Source: Dongia_A sp044226685
GTDB taxonomy: Bacteria; Pseudomonadota; Alphaproteobacteria; Dongiales; Dongiaceae
Assembly: GCA_044226685.1 (NCBI GenBank)
Contig: JBGAGP010000006.1
Location: 7,516 to 71,515 of the forward strand
Length of the DNA stretch: 64,000 nt
Reading direction: 5' to 3'
Program-made: the position numbers and the translations under genes
Notes under the pieces: generated by a model
Databases searched by the model: none
Seen by the model: the letters and a program-made list of their open reading frames with translations, nothing else
What the model was told of the DNA's origin: nothing
Part shown: positions 52,800 through 60,913 of the stretch, piece by piece
Layout of the letters: the number at the start of each line of letters is the position of its first letter
Numbering within the stretch: the stretch's first letter is position 1

Positions 52800-53579
52800 T
52801 CAGATCGACCAGTCGCCGTGATAGGGCTGGTTCGGCGTCTTTACCGGCTCCGGCTTGACGGGCGCCGCCGGCATGGCGGGCGCGGCGTGTGCCGGTGCAG
52901 CCAGCCGCGCCAGGGCGGCGACGATGGCATCGGCCTCGGCGATCGCGCCGAAGACGCCATCCTCGACCGTCACCATGTGCAAGGCGGCGCGATGGGCCGC
53001 GGCATCGCCGGAGCCGCAGGCATCGCCGGCGACCAGGCATTCGAAGCCGCGGTCATTCGCCTCGCGCAACGTGCAATGAACGCAGACGTCGGTGGTAACG
53101 CCGGCGAAGATCAAGCTGTCGATCCGGCGCGCCGCCAGGATCGCCGCAAGGTCGGTGCCCCAGAAGGCGCTGTTGGCGGTCTTGTCGATGACGAACTCGC
53201 CGGGGGCGGGCGCCAGTTCCGGCACGATCTCGAAGCCCGGCTCGCCGCGGATCAGGAAGCGGCCGAGCGGTCCCGGCTTGCCGATGGCGGAAGTGCCGTC
53301 GGCGATGCGGGCCCGCTTGTGCGGCGGCACCTCGGCCAGATCGGCGCGATAGCCTTGCCGGGTATGCAGGATGACGAGGCCGGCACGGCGTGCCGCGTCG
53401 AGCAGCCGTCGCGCCGGGGCGATGGCCGCCCGCACGCCGTCGAGGTCATAGCCCATGGCGGCGAGATAGCCGCGCGGATCGAGGAAATCCCGCTGCATGT
53501 CGATGAGGATCAGCGCCGTTCCGGCGGCGGCGAGCCCGCGATGAGGGAAGGGACGAGGCCTGGCCGAAACCTGGATCAT
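52800..53579 (-). CDS. Isochorismatase-family cysteine hydrolase
   Basis: The 259-residue hydrolase has the full catalytic set: Asp27 in LILIDMQRDF, Lys133 in VIDKTANSAF and Cys166 in VTTDVCVHCTL, plus the cis-peptide before the Cys. Family members hydrolyse amides such as biuret, N-carbamoylsarcosine, ureidoacrylate or nicotinamide. The C-terminal ~35 residues form an unusual Ala/Pro/Lys-rich tail (APAMPAAPVKPEPVKTPNQP). It stands between the hydrolase-like gene and the protease operon without tight coupling, so its substrate is open. Confidence 0.9.
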   Translation of the reverse strand: MIQVSARPRPFPHRGLAAAGTALILIDMQRDFLDPRGYLAAMGYDLDGVRAAIAPARRLLDAARRAGLVILHTRQGYRADLAEVPPHKRARIADGTSAIGKPGPLGRFLIRGEPGFEIVPELAPAPGEFVIDKTANSAFWGTDLAAILAARRIDSLIFAGVTTDVCVHCTLREANDRGFECLVAGDACGSGDAAAHRAALHMVTVEDGVFGAIAEADAIVAALARLAAPAHAAPAMPAAPVKPEPVKTPNQPYHGDWSI

Positions 53580-53677
53580 GGGATCATCCGGCGGGTGTGG
53601 AACCAGATGCCATCATGGCAAGCCGCGCACGGCATCGCCAGCCGAATCCCGTGTACGGAACGGTGCCGAGATGACGG

Positions 53678-55147
53678 TCAGTTGTCGGCGAGGTGGCCGA
53701 GCGCCGCGGCGGCATCGATGCGCCCGGCGCCGAATTCCGGATCCCGCTTGGGCGCACCGAGATCGGCGGCGCTCGTTTCGAGGATCTTGCGCACCTGCGT
53801 CGGACCGAGCCCGGGCTGGCGGTCGACGATCAGCGCGACCAGTCCACTCACGTAGGCGGCGGCCATCGAGGTGCCGGAAAGGTAGCCATAGCCATTGCCG
53901 GGCGCGGCACAGAGGATGTCGACGCCGGGCGCCGCGATGGTCACATAGGCGCCGCGGTTGGCGTGCTTGTAGAGCCGGTCCTTGAGGTCGGTCGCGGTCA
54001 CCGCGATGACGCCCGGCTGGGCCGCCGGATAGGCCGGCGGCGCACCGGCGCCGGCATTTCCGGCGGCGGCGACGACCGCGATGCGCGCCATCAGCGCCTG
54101 CTCGACCGCCTGGGTCACCAGGCGGTCCTGCGGACCGGTGAGGCTGAGGTTGACGATCTGGACCTTCGCGTCGACGGCGTAGCTGATGCCCTTCGCCACG
54201 TAGTAGGAGCTGGACTGCGCCGCCGTGCTGTCGGCCGCGGACTGATGGAAGGCGCGGATCGCCAGCAGTTCCGCATCCGGGGCCACGCCGGCAAGGGCGT
54301 GGCGGCCCAGCAGGATGCCGGCGATCGCCGTGCCGTGGCCCTCGGCGGGCACGTTCTTGGTGTTGCGGATCACGTCGCGGACGGTGACGCGGGCGCCGGC
54401 CAGCGCCTCATGCGCCACGTCGACGCCGCTGTCGACCATCGCGATGCGAGCGGTCTTGCCGAGGCTGAGGGTGCGGACAGCGCCAAGGTTGATCCGATCG
54501 AGCGGATATTGCGTGGCCCCGCCGGCGCCTTGTCCGGTCGTCGCCTGGGTTGATTGCGTGGCTGAAAACAGCAAGTCGCGCTGGACCCAGAGCGGCCGGG
54601 GATCGGCCGCCATCTCCTGCAGCACGGTGGCGAATGGCCTTGTGCCGGAAACCTGCAGCAGGAAGACGTGGAGATTGATCCGGGAGAGGCGAAAATGATC
54701 GACGACGGCGCTGTCGTGGTCGGCGGCGAAGGCGGCGCCGATCGCCTCGGGCTCGGTGCCGGGAAAGACGACGACGGCCTGGCCGGGCAGGACTTCCGCG
54801 CCACCCGGCAGATCGACATTGGGCAGGTTGGGCAGCGCCAGTCCATTTGCCGGCGGGTTCTTGACGCCGCCATTGTTGCCGCCGCCACCACCTCCACCTC
54901 CACCGCCGCCGCCTCCACCACCACCAGCGCAGCAGCCGCTATCCGGCGCGCCGGGCGGCGGGGGCGGGGGACTGCCGCCGCCGCCACCCCCGCCGCCGCC
55001 ACTGCCCGCGGGGGGCGGTGTGATCAGCGGCAGACTCGGCGTGGGCGTGGAGGCCGTGCCGGCGGCGAACGCGGTGGCGAACGGCGCCGCCACGATGGCG
55101 AGGCCGAGGACCAGGCAAGCTGTCCATGGAAGCGTGCGCCAAGACAA
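53678..55147 (-). CDS. Secreted S8 (subtilisin-like) serine protease with poly-Gly linker
   Basis: The ~489-residue protein starts at a TTG with AAGGAG six bases upstream. In order it has a signal peptide (~1-28, ending AFA), a linker with runs of 9 and 16 Gly (~50-58, ~75-90) around a Pro run and a Cys pair, a pro-domain-like segment (~117-195), and an S8 domain (~225-489). The triad Asp239 (MVDSGVD), His271 (EGHGTA), Ser427 (SGTSMA) and the oxyanion Asn364 are intact, so it should be active. It is third in the sigma / anti-sigma / protease unit, 51 bases after the anti-sigma gene. Confidence 0.93.
   Translation of the reverse strand: MSWRTLPWTACLVLGLAIVAAPFATAFAAGTASTPTPSLPLITPPPAGSGGGGGGGGGSPPPPPPGAPDSGCCAGGGGGGGGGGGGGGGGNNGGVKNPPANGLALPNLPNVDLPGGAEVLPGQAVVVFPGTEPEAIGAAFAADHDSAVVDHFRLSRINLHVFLLQVSGTRPFATVLQEMAADPRPLWVQRDLLFSATQSTQATTGQGAGGATQYPLDRINLGAVRTLSLGKTARIAMVDSGVDVAHEALAGARVTVRDVIRNTKNVPAEGHGTAIAGILLGRHALAGVAPDAELLAIRAFHQSAADSTAAQSSSYYVAKGISYAVDAKVQIVNLSLTGPQDRLVTQAVEQALMARIAVVAAAGNAGAGAPPAYPAAQPGVIAVTATDLKDRLYKHANRGAYVTIAAPGVDILCAAPGNGYGYLSGTSMAAAYVSGLVALIVDRQPGLGPTQVRKILETSAADLGAPKRDPEFGAGRIDAAAALGHLADN
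54878..55000 (-). repeat. Low-complexity poly-Gly/Pro coding tract in the protease gene
   Basis: On the coding strand runs of GGN codons (16 at 54878-54925 and 9 at 54974-55000) flank a Pro and Cys segment. The codons alternate mostly between GGC, GGT and GGA, so the tract is not a pure triplet repeat, but its length may vary by slippage. Confidence 0.85.
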
Positions 55148-55198
55148 GGCGATCTCCTTCCGCCGCAGTTTCCGCCCCAATATGGGCCAGGACGCGTG

Positions 55199-55867
55199 CT
55201 ATGACCCGCGCAGGACCGATTGCACGAGGTCCTTCCGCGCCACCAGCTTCTCCATGGCCGCGGCGACATCCGCCGGATCGGCCGATGGCAGGCGCAGCAC
55301 ATAGGCATTGCCCGGTTTCGGCCCGTCCACGATCACCGCATCCAGCGACGTCAGCAGGGCCGACATATCGGCGTTCGGGGCGTCCGGCAGGAAGGTCACT
55401 ACCAAGGTCGCGCCCGGTTCAGAGGCCGCGATGTTGGCGGCCGTGCCGAAGGTGGCGGAATCGCCGGGCTCGTAAAGTCGCGCACCCATGAAGGCGATGG
55501 CGACACAGGCGGCGGCGAAGGCGACCTGCCAGACGACGCGCCGGCCGAACACCGTGGCAAGCCAATCCGTGCCGGAAACGGCGGGCTCGATCTTCGGCAC
55601 CCGCGCCTGGCGGGTCGTTTCCACCTGCTGCAGCAGGCGCTGCAGGTTTTCCGGCGGTGGCGGCTCCACCGCCTCGCTGCCGCGGGCGACCGCCTCGCGC
55701 TCGCGCTGCACCGCCGCCAGCTTCTCGGCCAGGTCGGGCATGGTCTGCAGCGCCGCCTCGATGCCGCGCGCCTCCTCGCGCGTCACCCGGCCGGTCACGT
55801 ACCAGGGCAGCAGTTCCTCGACCTCCTGCGGCTCGAGCGGGCCGTGCGGATGCTTGACGTTTCTCAT
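55199..55867 (-). CDS. Membrane anti-sigma factor, zinc-less, with a protease-prodomain-like outer domain
   Basis: The 222-residue protein has an N-terminal cytoplasmic anti-sigma helix bundle (~13-65: VEELLPWYVTGRVTREEARGIEAAL in parts) without the HxxxCxxC zinc site, a linker, one transmembrane helix (~111-132) and a periplasmic domain (~151-222). It would hold the sigma factor encoded just upstream, with which it overlaps by four bases (ATGA). The outer domain (GATLVVTF, ADMSALLTSLDAVIVDG, NAYVLRL, DPADVAAAMEKL) has the order strand-helix-strand-helix and resembles the pro-domain of the protease encoded next. That likeness is by eye and is discussed in the findings. Confidence 0.85.
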   Translation of the reverse strand: MRNVKHPHGPLEPQEVEELLPWYVTGRVTREEARGIEAALQTMPDLAEKLAAVQREREAVARGSEAVEPPPPENLQRLLQQVETTRQARVPKIEPAVSGTDWLATVFGRRVVWQVAFAAACVAIAFMGARLYEPGDSATFGTAANIAASEPGATLVVTFLPDAPNADMSALLTSLDAVIVDGPKPGNAYVLRLPSADPADVAAAMEKLVARKDLVQSVLRGS

Positions 55868-56460
55868 GCCGCCGCTCCCGCGATACCTTCCGCTTCCAGC
55901 AGGGCGCGCAGACGCTGCCGGGCATAGAACATCCGGGTCTTCACCGTGTTCTCCGGGCAGTCGAGGATTTCGGCGATCTGGCTCACGTTGAATTCCTGGA
56001 AATACGCCAGTTGCAACACCACGCGGTGATCGACGCTGAGCTTTTCCAGCAGCCGGGCGATGGCCTGGGCGACGTCGGCCGCCGCCAGCTTGCTGTCGGC
56101 CAAGGGCGCGTCATCGGCGATTTCGGCGCTGGACTCCTCGTCCAGTTCGACCTCGCGCCGCCGCCGCAGCCAGGAGATGGCCTTGTGGTGCGCGATGGCA
56201 TAGATCCAGGTGGCGACCGAGGACTTGCCCTCGAAGCGCCCGGCCTGACGCCAGACGTCCAGCATCGTTTCGTTCAACACGTCAGCCGCCGCCTCCCGGT
56301 CGCGCAGCGTCTTGACCAGAAAGGCGAAGAGCGGACGCTCCAGCCGCTGGTACAAGGCAGTGACCGCCTGGTGGTCGCCCTTGGCAATCCGCGCCAGCAG
56401 TTGCCCGTCGCTCACATTGGCGTCCGTTCCCCGGGTACTCAGCATGTCCATCCCGCTCAT
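55864..56460 (-). CDS. ECF-type RNA polymerase sigma factor
   Basis: The 198-residue sigma-70-like protein has region 2 (~30-105: LYQRLERPLFAFL, DREAAADVLNETMLDVWRQAGRFEG, VATWIYAIAHHKAISWLRRRR) and region 4 (~135-190: LSVDHRVVLQLAYFQEFNVSQIAEIL, PENTVKTRMFYARQRLRALL). Region 3 is absent, as in ECF factors. The stop overlaps the anti-sigma start, so the two are made in step. It probably also transcribes its own operon, but I do not see a clear GAAC...TC promoter in the 270 bases upstream. Its first ATG is used; two others lie within six codons. Confidence 0.93.
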   Translation of the reverse strand: MSGMDMLSTRGTDANVSDGQLLARIAKGDHQAVTALYQRLERPLFAFLVKTLRDREAAADVLNETMLDVWRQAGRFEGKSSVATWIYAIAHHKAISWLRRRREVELDEESSAEIADDAPLADSKLAAADVAQAIARLLEKLSVDHRVVLQLAYFQEFNVSQIAEILDCPENTVKTRMFYARQRLRALLEAEGIAGAAA

Positions 56461-56730
56461 CCGTCGCAGGCCGGGCGCAGGCGGTTCAAATCCACCGGCA
56501 CCGATAGTTCAAGTCTTTGTTTTTTTGTGACTTTCGGCTCACCCCCAGGCTACCGCAAACGGAGCCGGATTGTATAGGTGGCAGGTTCCCCGAGGATCGG
56601 GCTGGCGATTGACAGAATCCCGCCAGAGGGGCAACAACTGGCCGCGCCCCACCGGCCCGCCCGCCGGAATTGCAACCCTTTCGCGGCCCCGGCGGGCTCT
56701 TGGCCGGGCACCGGGGTCCTCCGCAACGGC

Positions 56731-57519
56731 ATGAAACTCAGGTATTTTTTACCCACGACCCACCATGAAAGGCGGCGCTCGCACCTGACCTTCGTGGAGC
56801 CGGCCGAGATTGCGGTGATGTGGTCGCCCAAGGCGGCCTGCACCACGGCGATCACCTGGGCGTTCCACCACAACGGCCTGCTGGAGGAGGCGCTGGCCTT
56901 CAGCCCCTGGGTGCATCGCTATCGCCTCCGCCGCTATCAGAAGACCGGACGCTACCTGGACCGCCTCGCGCATCCCGGCCGCCACAGCCGGCACGTGGTC
57001 AAGATCGTGCGCAATCCGTTCGAACGCGCGGTCAGTTCCTTCATTCACGCCTACCGCCACGGCTACGAGGATGCCGCGCTGGCGGCGCTGCTCGGCCGGC
57101 CGGTCGACAGGCAGCGGCGATTCTCATTCCGCGAGTTCGTGCGGTTCCTGGAAGGCATCGACCTGATGCGCTGCAACCTGCATCACCGGCTGCAGGTGAC
57201 GCCGCTCGAGCTGCATGTGCCGTTCGGGCTCAGGCCGCACCAGATCATCCGCATCGAGGACGGCCTCGAAAGCGCGCTCGCGGGGATCGAGCGGCAGTTC
57301 GGTCTGCCGCCGACGGATTTCTCCCAGCCGGCCTTCCGCTCCAGCCATCACACCGCGCGCGTCGCGTCGAGCACCGAGGCGGCCGATCAAATCAACCTGT
57401 CGATCCATCACTTGCCGCCGGCGGCGGCGTTCTATGATGCCGATCTGGCGGTGCGCATCGGCCGGCTCTATGCGGAGGATTTCGCGCGCTACGGCTACGA
57501 TCGGAAAAGACCCGGTTGA
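56731..57519 (+). CDS. Sulfotransferase-family protein
   Basis: The 262-residue protein has the two PAPS-binding motifs of the carbohydrate (HNK-1/chondroitin type) sulfotransferase family: the 5'-phosphosulfate loop around PKAACTTAI (Lys34-Thr39) and the 3'-phosphate segment KIVRNPFERAVSSF (~86-99). A Leu/Phe-rich start suggests a weak N-terminal anchor but no clear signal. It would transfer sulfate to a sugar or other acceptor. The ATG at 56731 is used; the frame opens 51 codons earlier with no family likeness. The next gene, a glycosyltransferase-like protein, lies 81 bases downstream on the same strand. Confidence 0.83.
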   Translation: MKLRYFLPTTHHERRRSHLTFVEPAEIAVMWSPKAACTTAITWAFHHNGLLEEALAFSPWVHRYRLRRYQKTGRYLDRLAHPGRHSRHVVKIVRNPFERAVSSFIHAYRHGYEDAALAALLGRPVDRQRRFSFREFVRFLEGIDLMRCNLHHRLQVTPLELHVPFGLRPHQIIRIEDGLESALAGIERQFGLPPTDFSQPAFRSSHHTARVASSTEAADQINLSIHHLPPAAAFYDADLAVRIGRLYAEDFARYGYDRKRPG

Positions 57520-57600
57520 AAGCGCCGAGGCGGCCGCACGCGTTGGCGGCGGCGAGCGGACCCATGCTAGACTGAAAAAAATCTCGCCCGCCGAGTTGAA

Positions 57601-59805
57601 ATGATCCTGTTCCATGTTCCGCGCATCGATAGCGGCGATCTCCGCCTCTGGCGCCGCGTGCTGCTGCCGGCGCATCGGATGCGTCGCGCCGGAACGCCGG
57701 TCAGGATCGTATCCGGGACCGTCAACGCCGCCGATCTTGCGGGCGCTACGACAATCCTGTTCGCCGGTGCCGCCACGCCGGAGACGGCAAGGTTCTGCCG
57801 CATGGCGCGGGACGCCGGCCTGCGGGTGCTGCTCGATGTCGGCGACACGCGGTCACTGACTGCCGGCCTGTCGTCGCTGCGTCCGGCGGCGGCGTTGGCG
57901 CACCGGGTGACCGCCGCCAATGCGGCCCTTGCCGCACTGGCGGCCGAGCGACTGGGCCTGGCGCCTGGCGCCGTCGCTGGGCTGCCCGACCTGCCGCTCC
58001 GTCCGGGCGGCCTGAGCGCGGCATTGATGGCATTCCCATCAACCGGTGCGCGGGTGTTCTGCGATGCGTTGCGGGTTCGCGCCATCGACCTGGTGCGCTG
58101 CGTGCGGCGGCGGCTCCTCGACCGGCGTCGCAGGCCTGGAACGCAATCGCTGGAGCGGGGACCGCGTGTCCTGTGGTTCGGTGACGGCGTCGGGCTCGGC
58201 GACGAAGGCGGCCTGGGCGAATTGCTGCTGGCCGTGGGCGCGCTGGTCGACCTGGCGGCGGAGATGCCGTTCCGGCTGCGCGTCGTCGGCTCCTCCCGGC
58301 GCCTGTTCCGCCGGACGATCGGGCGTCTGCCGCTCGACGCGGACTTCCGCCGGTTCACCCTGACGAGCCTGGCGCGCGAGATCGCGGCCGCCGACCTCTG
58401 CCTGTTGCCAGCCGGCGGTGACCGCGTGGCCTTGGCGCAAGCGGATGCGCGCGCGGTCTTCGCTGCGGCGTTGGGACGACCCGTGATCGGCCCCGAAGCG
58501 GAGGGCCCGCCGATAGAACAGCGGCTCAGAGCGGCACTACGAGCCGCAACGACGAAGGCTCCGACTCCAGTCCTCGTGGCCGCTTCGCCGGGCTTGGCGC
58601 AATCCGCATTGGACGCCTGGCGCATGATGCTGGAGGAGCGCGGCGGGGCGATGGCGGAGCATGCCGCGCCCGCGGCCGGGCATCGCCTGCGCGTGATGTT
58701 CCTGCTGCAGCAGTTCCAGGACCTGGACCTGGTCTGTCCGGTGGCCGAGGCGGCGAGCCTCAACAACGACATCGAGGTGCGCGTCGTGGTGCTGACCAAG
58801 GTCGCGGTGCCGGCCGCGCGGCGTCTCGAGCTGCTGCGCGCACGCGGCGCAAGGATCGAATTCTTGCGGGCACGCGATGTGGCCGTCGGCCGGGGCGGCT
58901 GGCAGGCGGATGGCATCGACGTCGCCGTCACCGCTTCCGATGGCGAGGGTGTCGGGGCCCGCCATGCGGCGGCTTTTGTCCGCGCAGCGAATGCGGCGGG
59001 GGCGGTCACGCTCAACATCCAGCACGGCCTGGACAATGCCGGTCTGACCTATGGCGAACCGCACCGGCAGAAGAAAGAGCAGTTCGCCAGCCGCCTGGTG
59101 CTGACCTGGGGCGGGTTCGAGCGGCTGACGCGATCGGCCAATGCCGACACCCGTGCCAAGGTGGTCCCGGTCGGCTGCCCCAAGCGCCGGTTGCAGCGCG
59201 GCGATGCGGCGGGATTTCCCTGCCAGGGGCGGACGATCATCGCGGTGTTCGAGAACCTGCATTGGAACCGCTACGACGATGCCTACCGGCAGCGTTTCGT
59301 CGCCGATTTGGTGGCGACGGCGACGGCTGCGCCGGACCTGCTGTTCCTGTTGAAGCCGCATATGGGCGGGCGCTGGGCCGCCGGCGCAGCGATGACCCGG
59401 CCGTTGCCCGAAAACCTGGTCATCGCGGATCCCGATGCGCCGCAGTGGCGGCGGTTCACCGCCGATGCCTTTCTGGCGCATGCGGCCGCGGTGATCACCA
59501 CGCCGTCGACCATCGCGCTCGACGGCGCGCGCTACGACCTGCCGACCGCGCTGGTCACCTATGGGATCGAGGCCGACAACTACGCGCCGCTGCCGCGCAT
59601 CGAGGACACTATGGACTGGGTCGGCTTCGTACAGCGGGTGCGGGGCGGCACATTCGACATGCGCCCGGTGCGCGCCTTCCTGGGCGCCGCGGCCGTACCG
59701 GGCGATGCCGTCGCCCGCAGCCTTGAGGTCATCCGGCTGGCGGCCGCGGGGCGGTCGCCGGGAGAGATCGTCGCGCGGCTGGGTGTCGTCCCGGCATCGG
59801 AGTAG
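57601..59805 (+). CDS. Two-lobed glycosyltransferase / glycerophosphotransferase-like protein
   Basis: The 734-residue cytoplasmic protein appears to have two parts. Residues ~1-345 have a GT-B-like pattern (FHVPRIDSGDLRLWRRV, GATTILFAGAATPE, WFGDGVGLGDEGGLGELL, ADLCLLPAGGDRVALAQADAR). Residues ~355-734 resemble the CDP-glycerol glycerophosphotransferase/polysaccharide fold (QHGLDNAGLTYGEP, VLTWGGFERL, VPVGCPKRR, LLFLLKPHMGG, ITTPSTIALDGARYDLPTALV). The second half holds the likely donor-binding site. No single characterised protein comes to mind. With the sulfotransferase next to it, it may build or modify a surface glycan. Confidence 0.75.
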   Translation: MILFHVPRIDSGDLRLWRRVLLPAHRMRRAGTPVRIVSGTVNAADLAGATTILFAGAATPETARFCRMARDAGLRVLLDVGDTRSLTAGLSSLRPAAALAHRVTAANAALAALAAERLGLAPGAVAGLPDLPLRPGGLSAALMAFPSTGARVFCDALRVRAIDLVRCVRRRLLDRRRRPGTQSLERGPRVLWFGDGVGLGDEGGLGELLLAVGALVDLAAEMPFRLRVVGSSRRLFRRTIGRLPLDADFRRFTLTSLAREIAAADLCLLPAGGDRVALAQADARAVFAAALGRPVIGPEAEGPPIEQRLRAALRAATTKAPTPVLVAASPGLAQSALDAWRMMLEERGGAMAEHAAPAAGHRLRVMFLLQQFQDLDLVCPVAEAASLNNDIEVRVVVLTKVAVPAARRLELLRARGARIEFLRARDVAVGRGGWQADGIDVAVTASDGEGVGARHAAAFVRAANAAGAVTLNIQHGLDNAGLTYGEPHRQKKEQFASRLVLTWGGFERLTRSANADTRAKVVPVGCPKRRLQRGDAAGFPCQGRTIIAVFENLHWNRYDDAYRQRFVADLVATATAAPDLLFLLKPHMGGRWAAGAAMTRPLPENLVIADPDAPQWRRFTADAFLAHAAAVITTPSTIALDGARYDLPTALVTYGIEADNYAPLPRIEDTMDWVGFVQRVRGGTFDMRPVRAFLGAAAVPGDAVARSLEVIRLAAAGRSPGEIVARLGVVPASE

Positions 59806-59932
59806 CACCGTCCTGCGGCTTGTCTCGGACGCGGGGTTGCATTAAGGCTCAAGTCGAGGCGATCGCGCCGGAAATGCCCGGCGCTCGGGTTCTCGGCCGG
59901 ATCTCGGCCGGACCCTGGTGGGAAGCACAGGC

Positions 59933-60904
59933 ATGGGATCAGTCATCAACTGCGCCGTCTACGAAGGCGGCCACAAGGTCCGGGACCTGGACATCAACAA
60001 TCCCGAGGAGATGCGGGTCACGCCCGGCCGGGTGATCTGGATCGGCCTGCATGAGCCGAGCCAGGAGATGCTGGCCGAGCTGCAGAAGGAGTTCAACCTG
60101 CACGAATTGGCGGTCGAGGACGCCTACAAGGCGCACCAGCGGCCGAAGATCGAGATCTACGGCGAGACCCTGTTTGTCGCCATGAAGACGTTCCAGCGCG
60201 TCGGCAACGATTTCGCCATGGGCGAGACCTGCATGTTCGTCGGCCGCGGCTACGTCATCACGGTGCGGCACGGCGCGTCGCGCTCCTACGCCGCGGTGCG
60301 CGCGCGCTGCGAGAATTCGCCGACCATGCTGCGCCAGGGCGAGGATTTCATCCTCTATGCGCTGATGGATTTCATCGTCGACAACTATTTCCCCGCGGTC
60401 GACGACCTGGAGGAGCGCATCGAGGAGCTCGAGGAATCGCTGTTCTCTCCGGTCGACACCCGCGACGAACTGGCCGAGATCTCGACCCTGCGGCGCGAAT
60501 TGACCGAGCTGCGCCACGCCGTGGCGCCGCTGCCCGACATCTGCCAGCGCCTGATGCGGTTCGACGTGCCGGTCATCGACCCGCACTCGCATCCCTATTT
60601 CCGCGACATCTACGATCATTGCGTGACGCTGCTGGACCGCATCGAGCAATTGCGTGAAGGCGTCAAGACGGTGGTGGAAACCAAGATGCTGCTGTCGAGC
60701 ACGCGGCAGAACGAGGTGATGCGCAAGCTGGCGGCCTGGGCCGCCATGCTGGCGGTGCCCACCGCCATCGCCGGCATCTATGGCATGAATTTCCAGAACA
60801 TGCCGGAACTGACCTGGCACTACGGCTATTTCACCGTGCTCGGCGTGATCGTCGTGATCTGCGGGCTGCTCTATTGGCAGTTCCGCAAGTCCGGATGGCT
60901 GTAG
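59933..60904 (+). CDS. CorA-family magnesium/divalent cation transporter
   Basis: The 323-residue protein has the CorA fold: an N-terminal cytoplasmic alpha/beta domain with WIGLHEPS and LHELAVEDA, a long helical region (~150-265), and two C-terminal membrane helices with the selectivity-loop motif YGMNFQNMPEL, then a positively charged tail. It forms pentamers and carries Mg2+ (or Co2+/Ni2+) inward. The ATG at 59933 has GGGAAG upstream; an in-frame GTG lies five codons earlier. Its stop lies nine bases from that of the convergent SGNH hydrolase gene, with no room for a terminator between. Confidence 0.95.
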   Translation: MGSVINCAVYEGGHKVRDLDINNPEEMRVTPGRVIWIGLHEPSQEMLAELQKEFNLHELAVEDAYKAHQRPKIEIYGETLFVAMKTFQRVGNDFAMGETCMFVGRGYVITVRHGASRSYAAVRARCENSPTMLRQGEDFILYALMDFIVDNYFPAVDDLEERIEELEESLFSPVDTRDELAEISTLRRELTELRHAVAPLPDICQRLMRFDVPVIDPHSHPYFRDIYDHCVTLLDRIEQLREGVKTVVETKMLLSSTRQNEVMRKLAAWAAMLAVPTAIAGIYGMNFQNMPELTWHYGYFTVLGVIVVICGLLYWQFRKSGWL

Positions 60905-60913
60905 GCTTCCGCG

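Noticed and set aside
56490..56530. A tRNA T-arm-like sequence (GGCGG-TTCAAAT-CCACC) upstream of the sigma gene
   Set aside because: The stem has a mismatch and no acceptor or anticodon arm can be built from the bases upstream, so it is not a tRNA or a clear attachment site.
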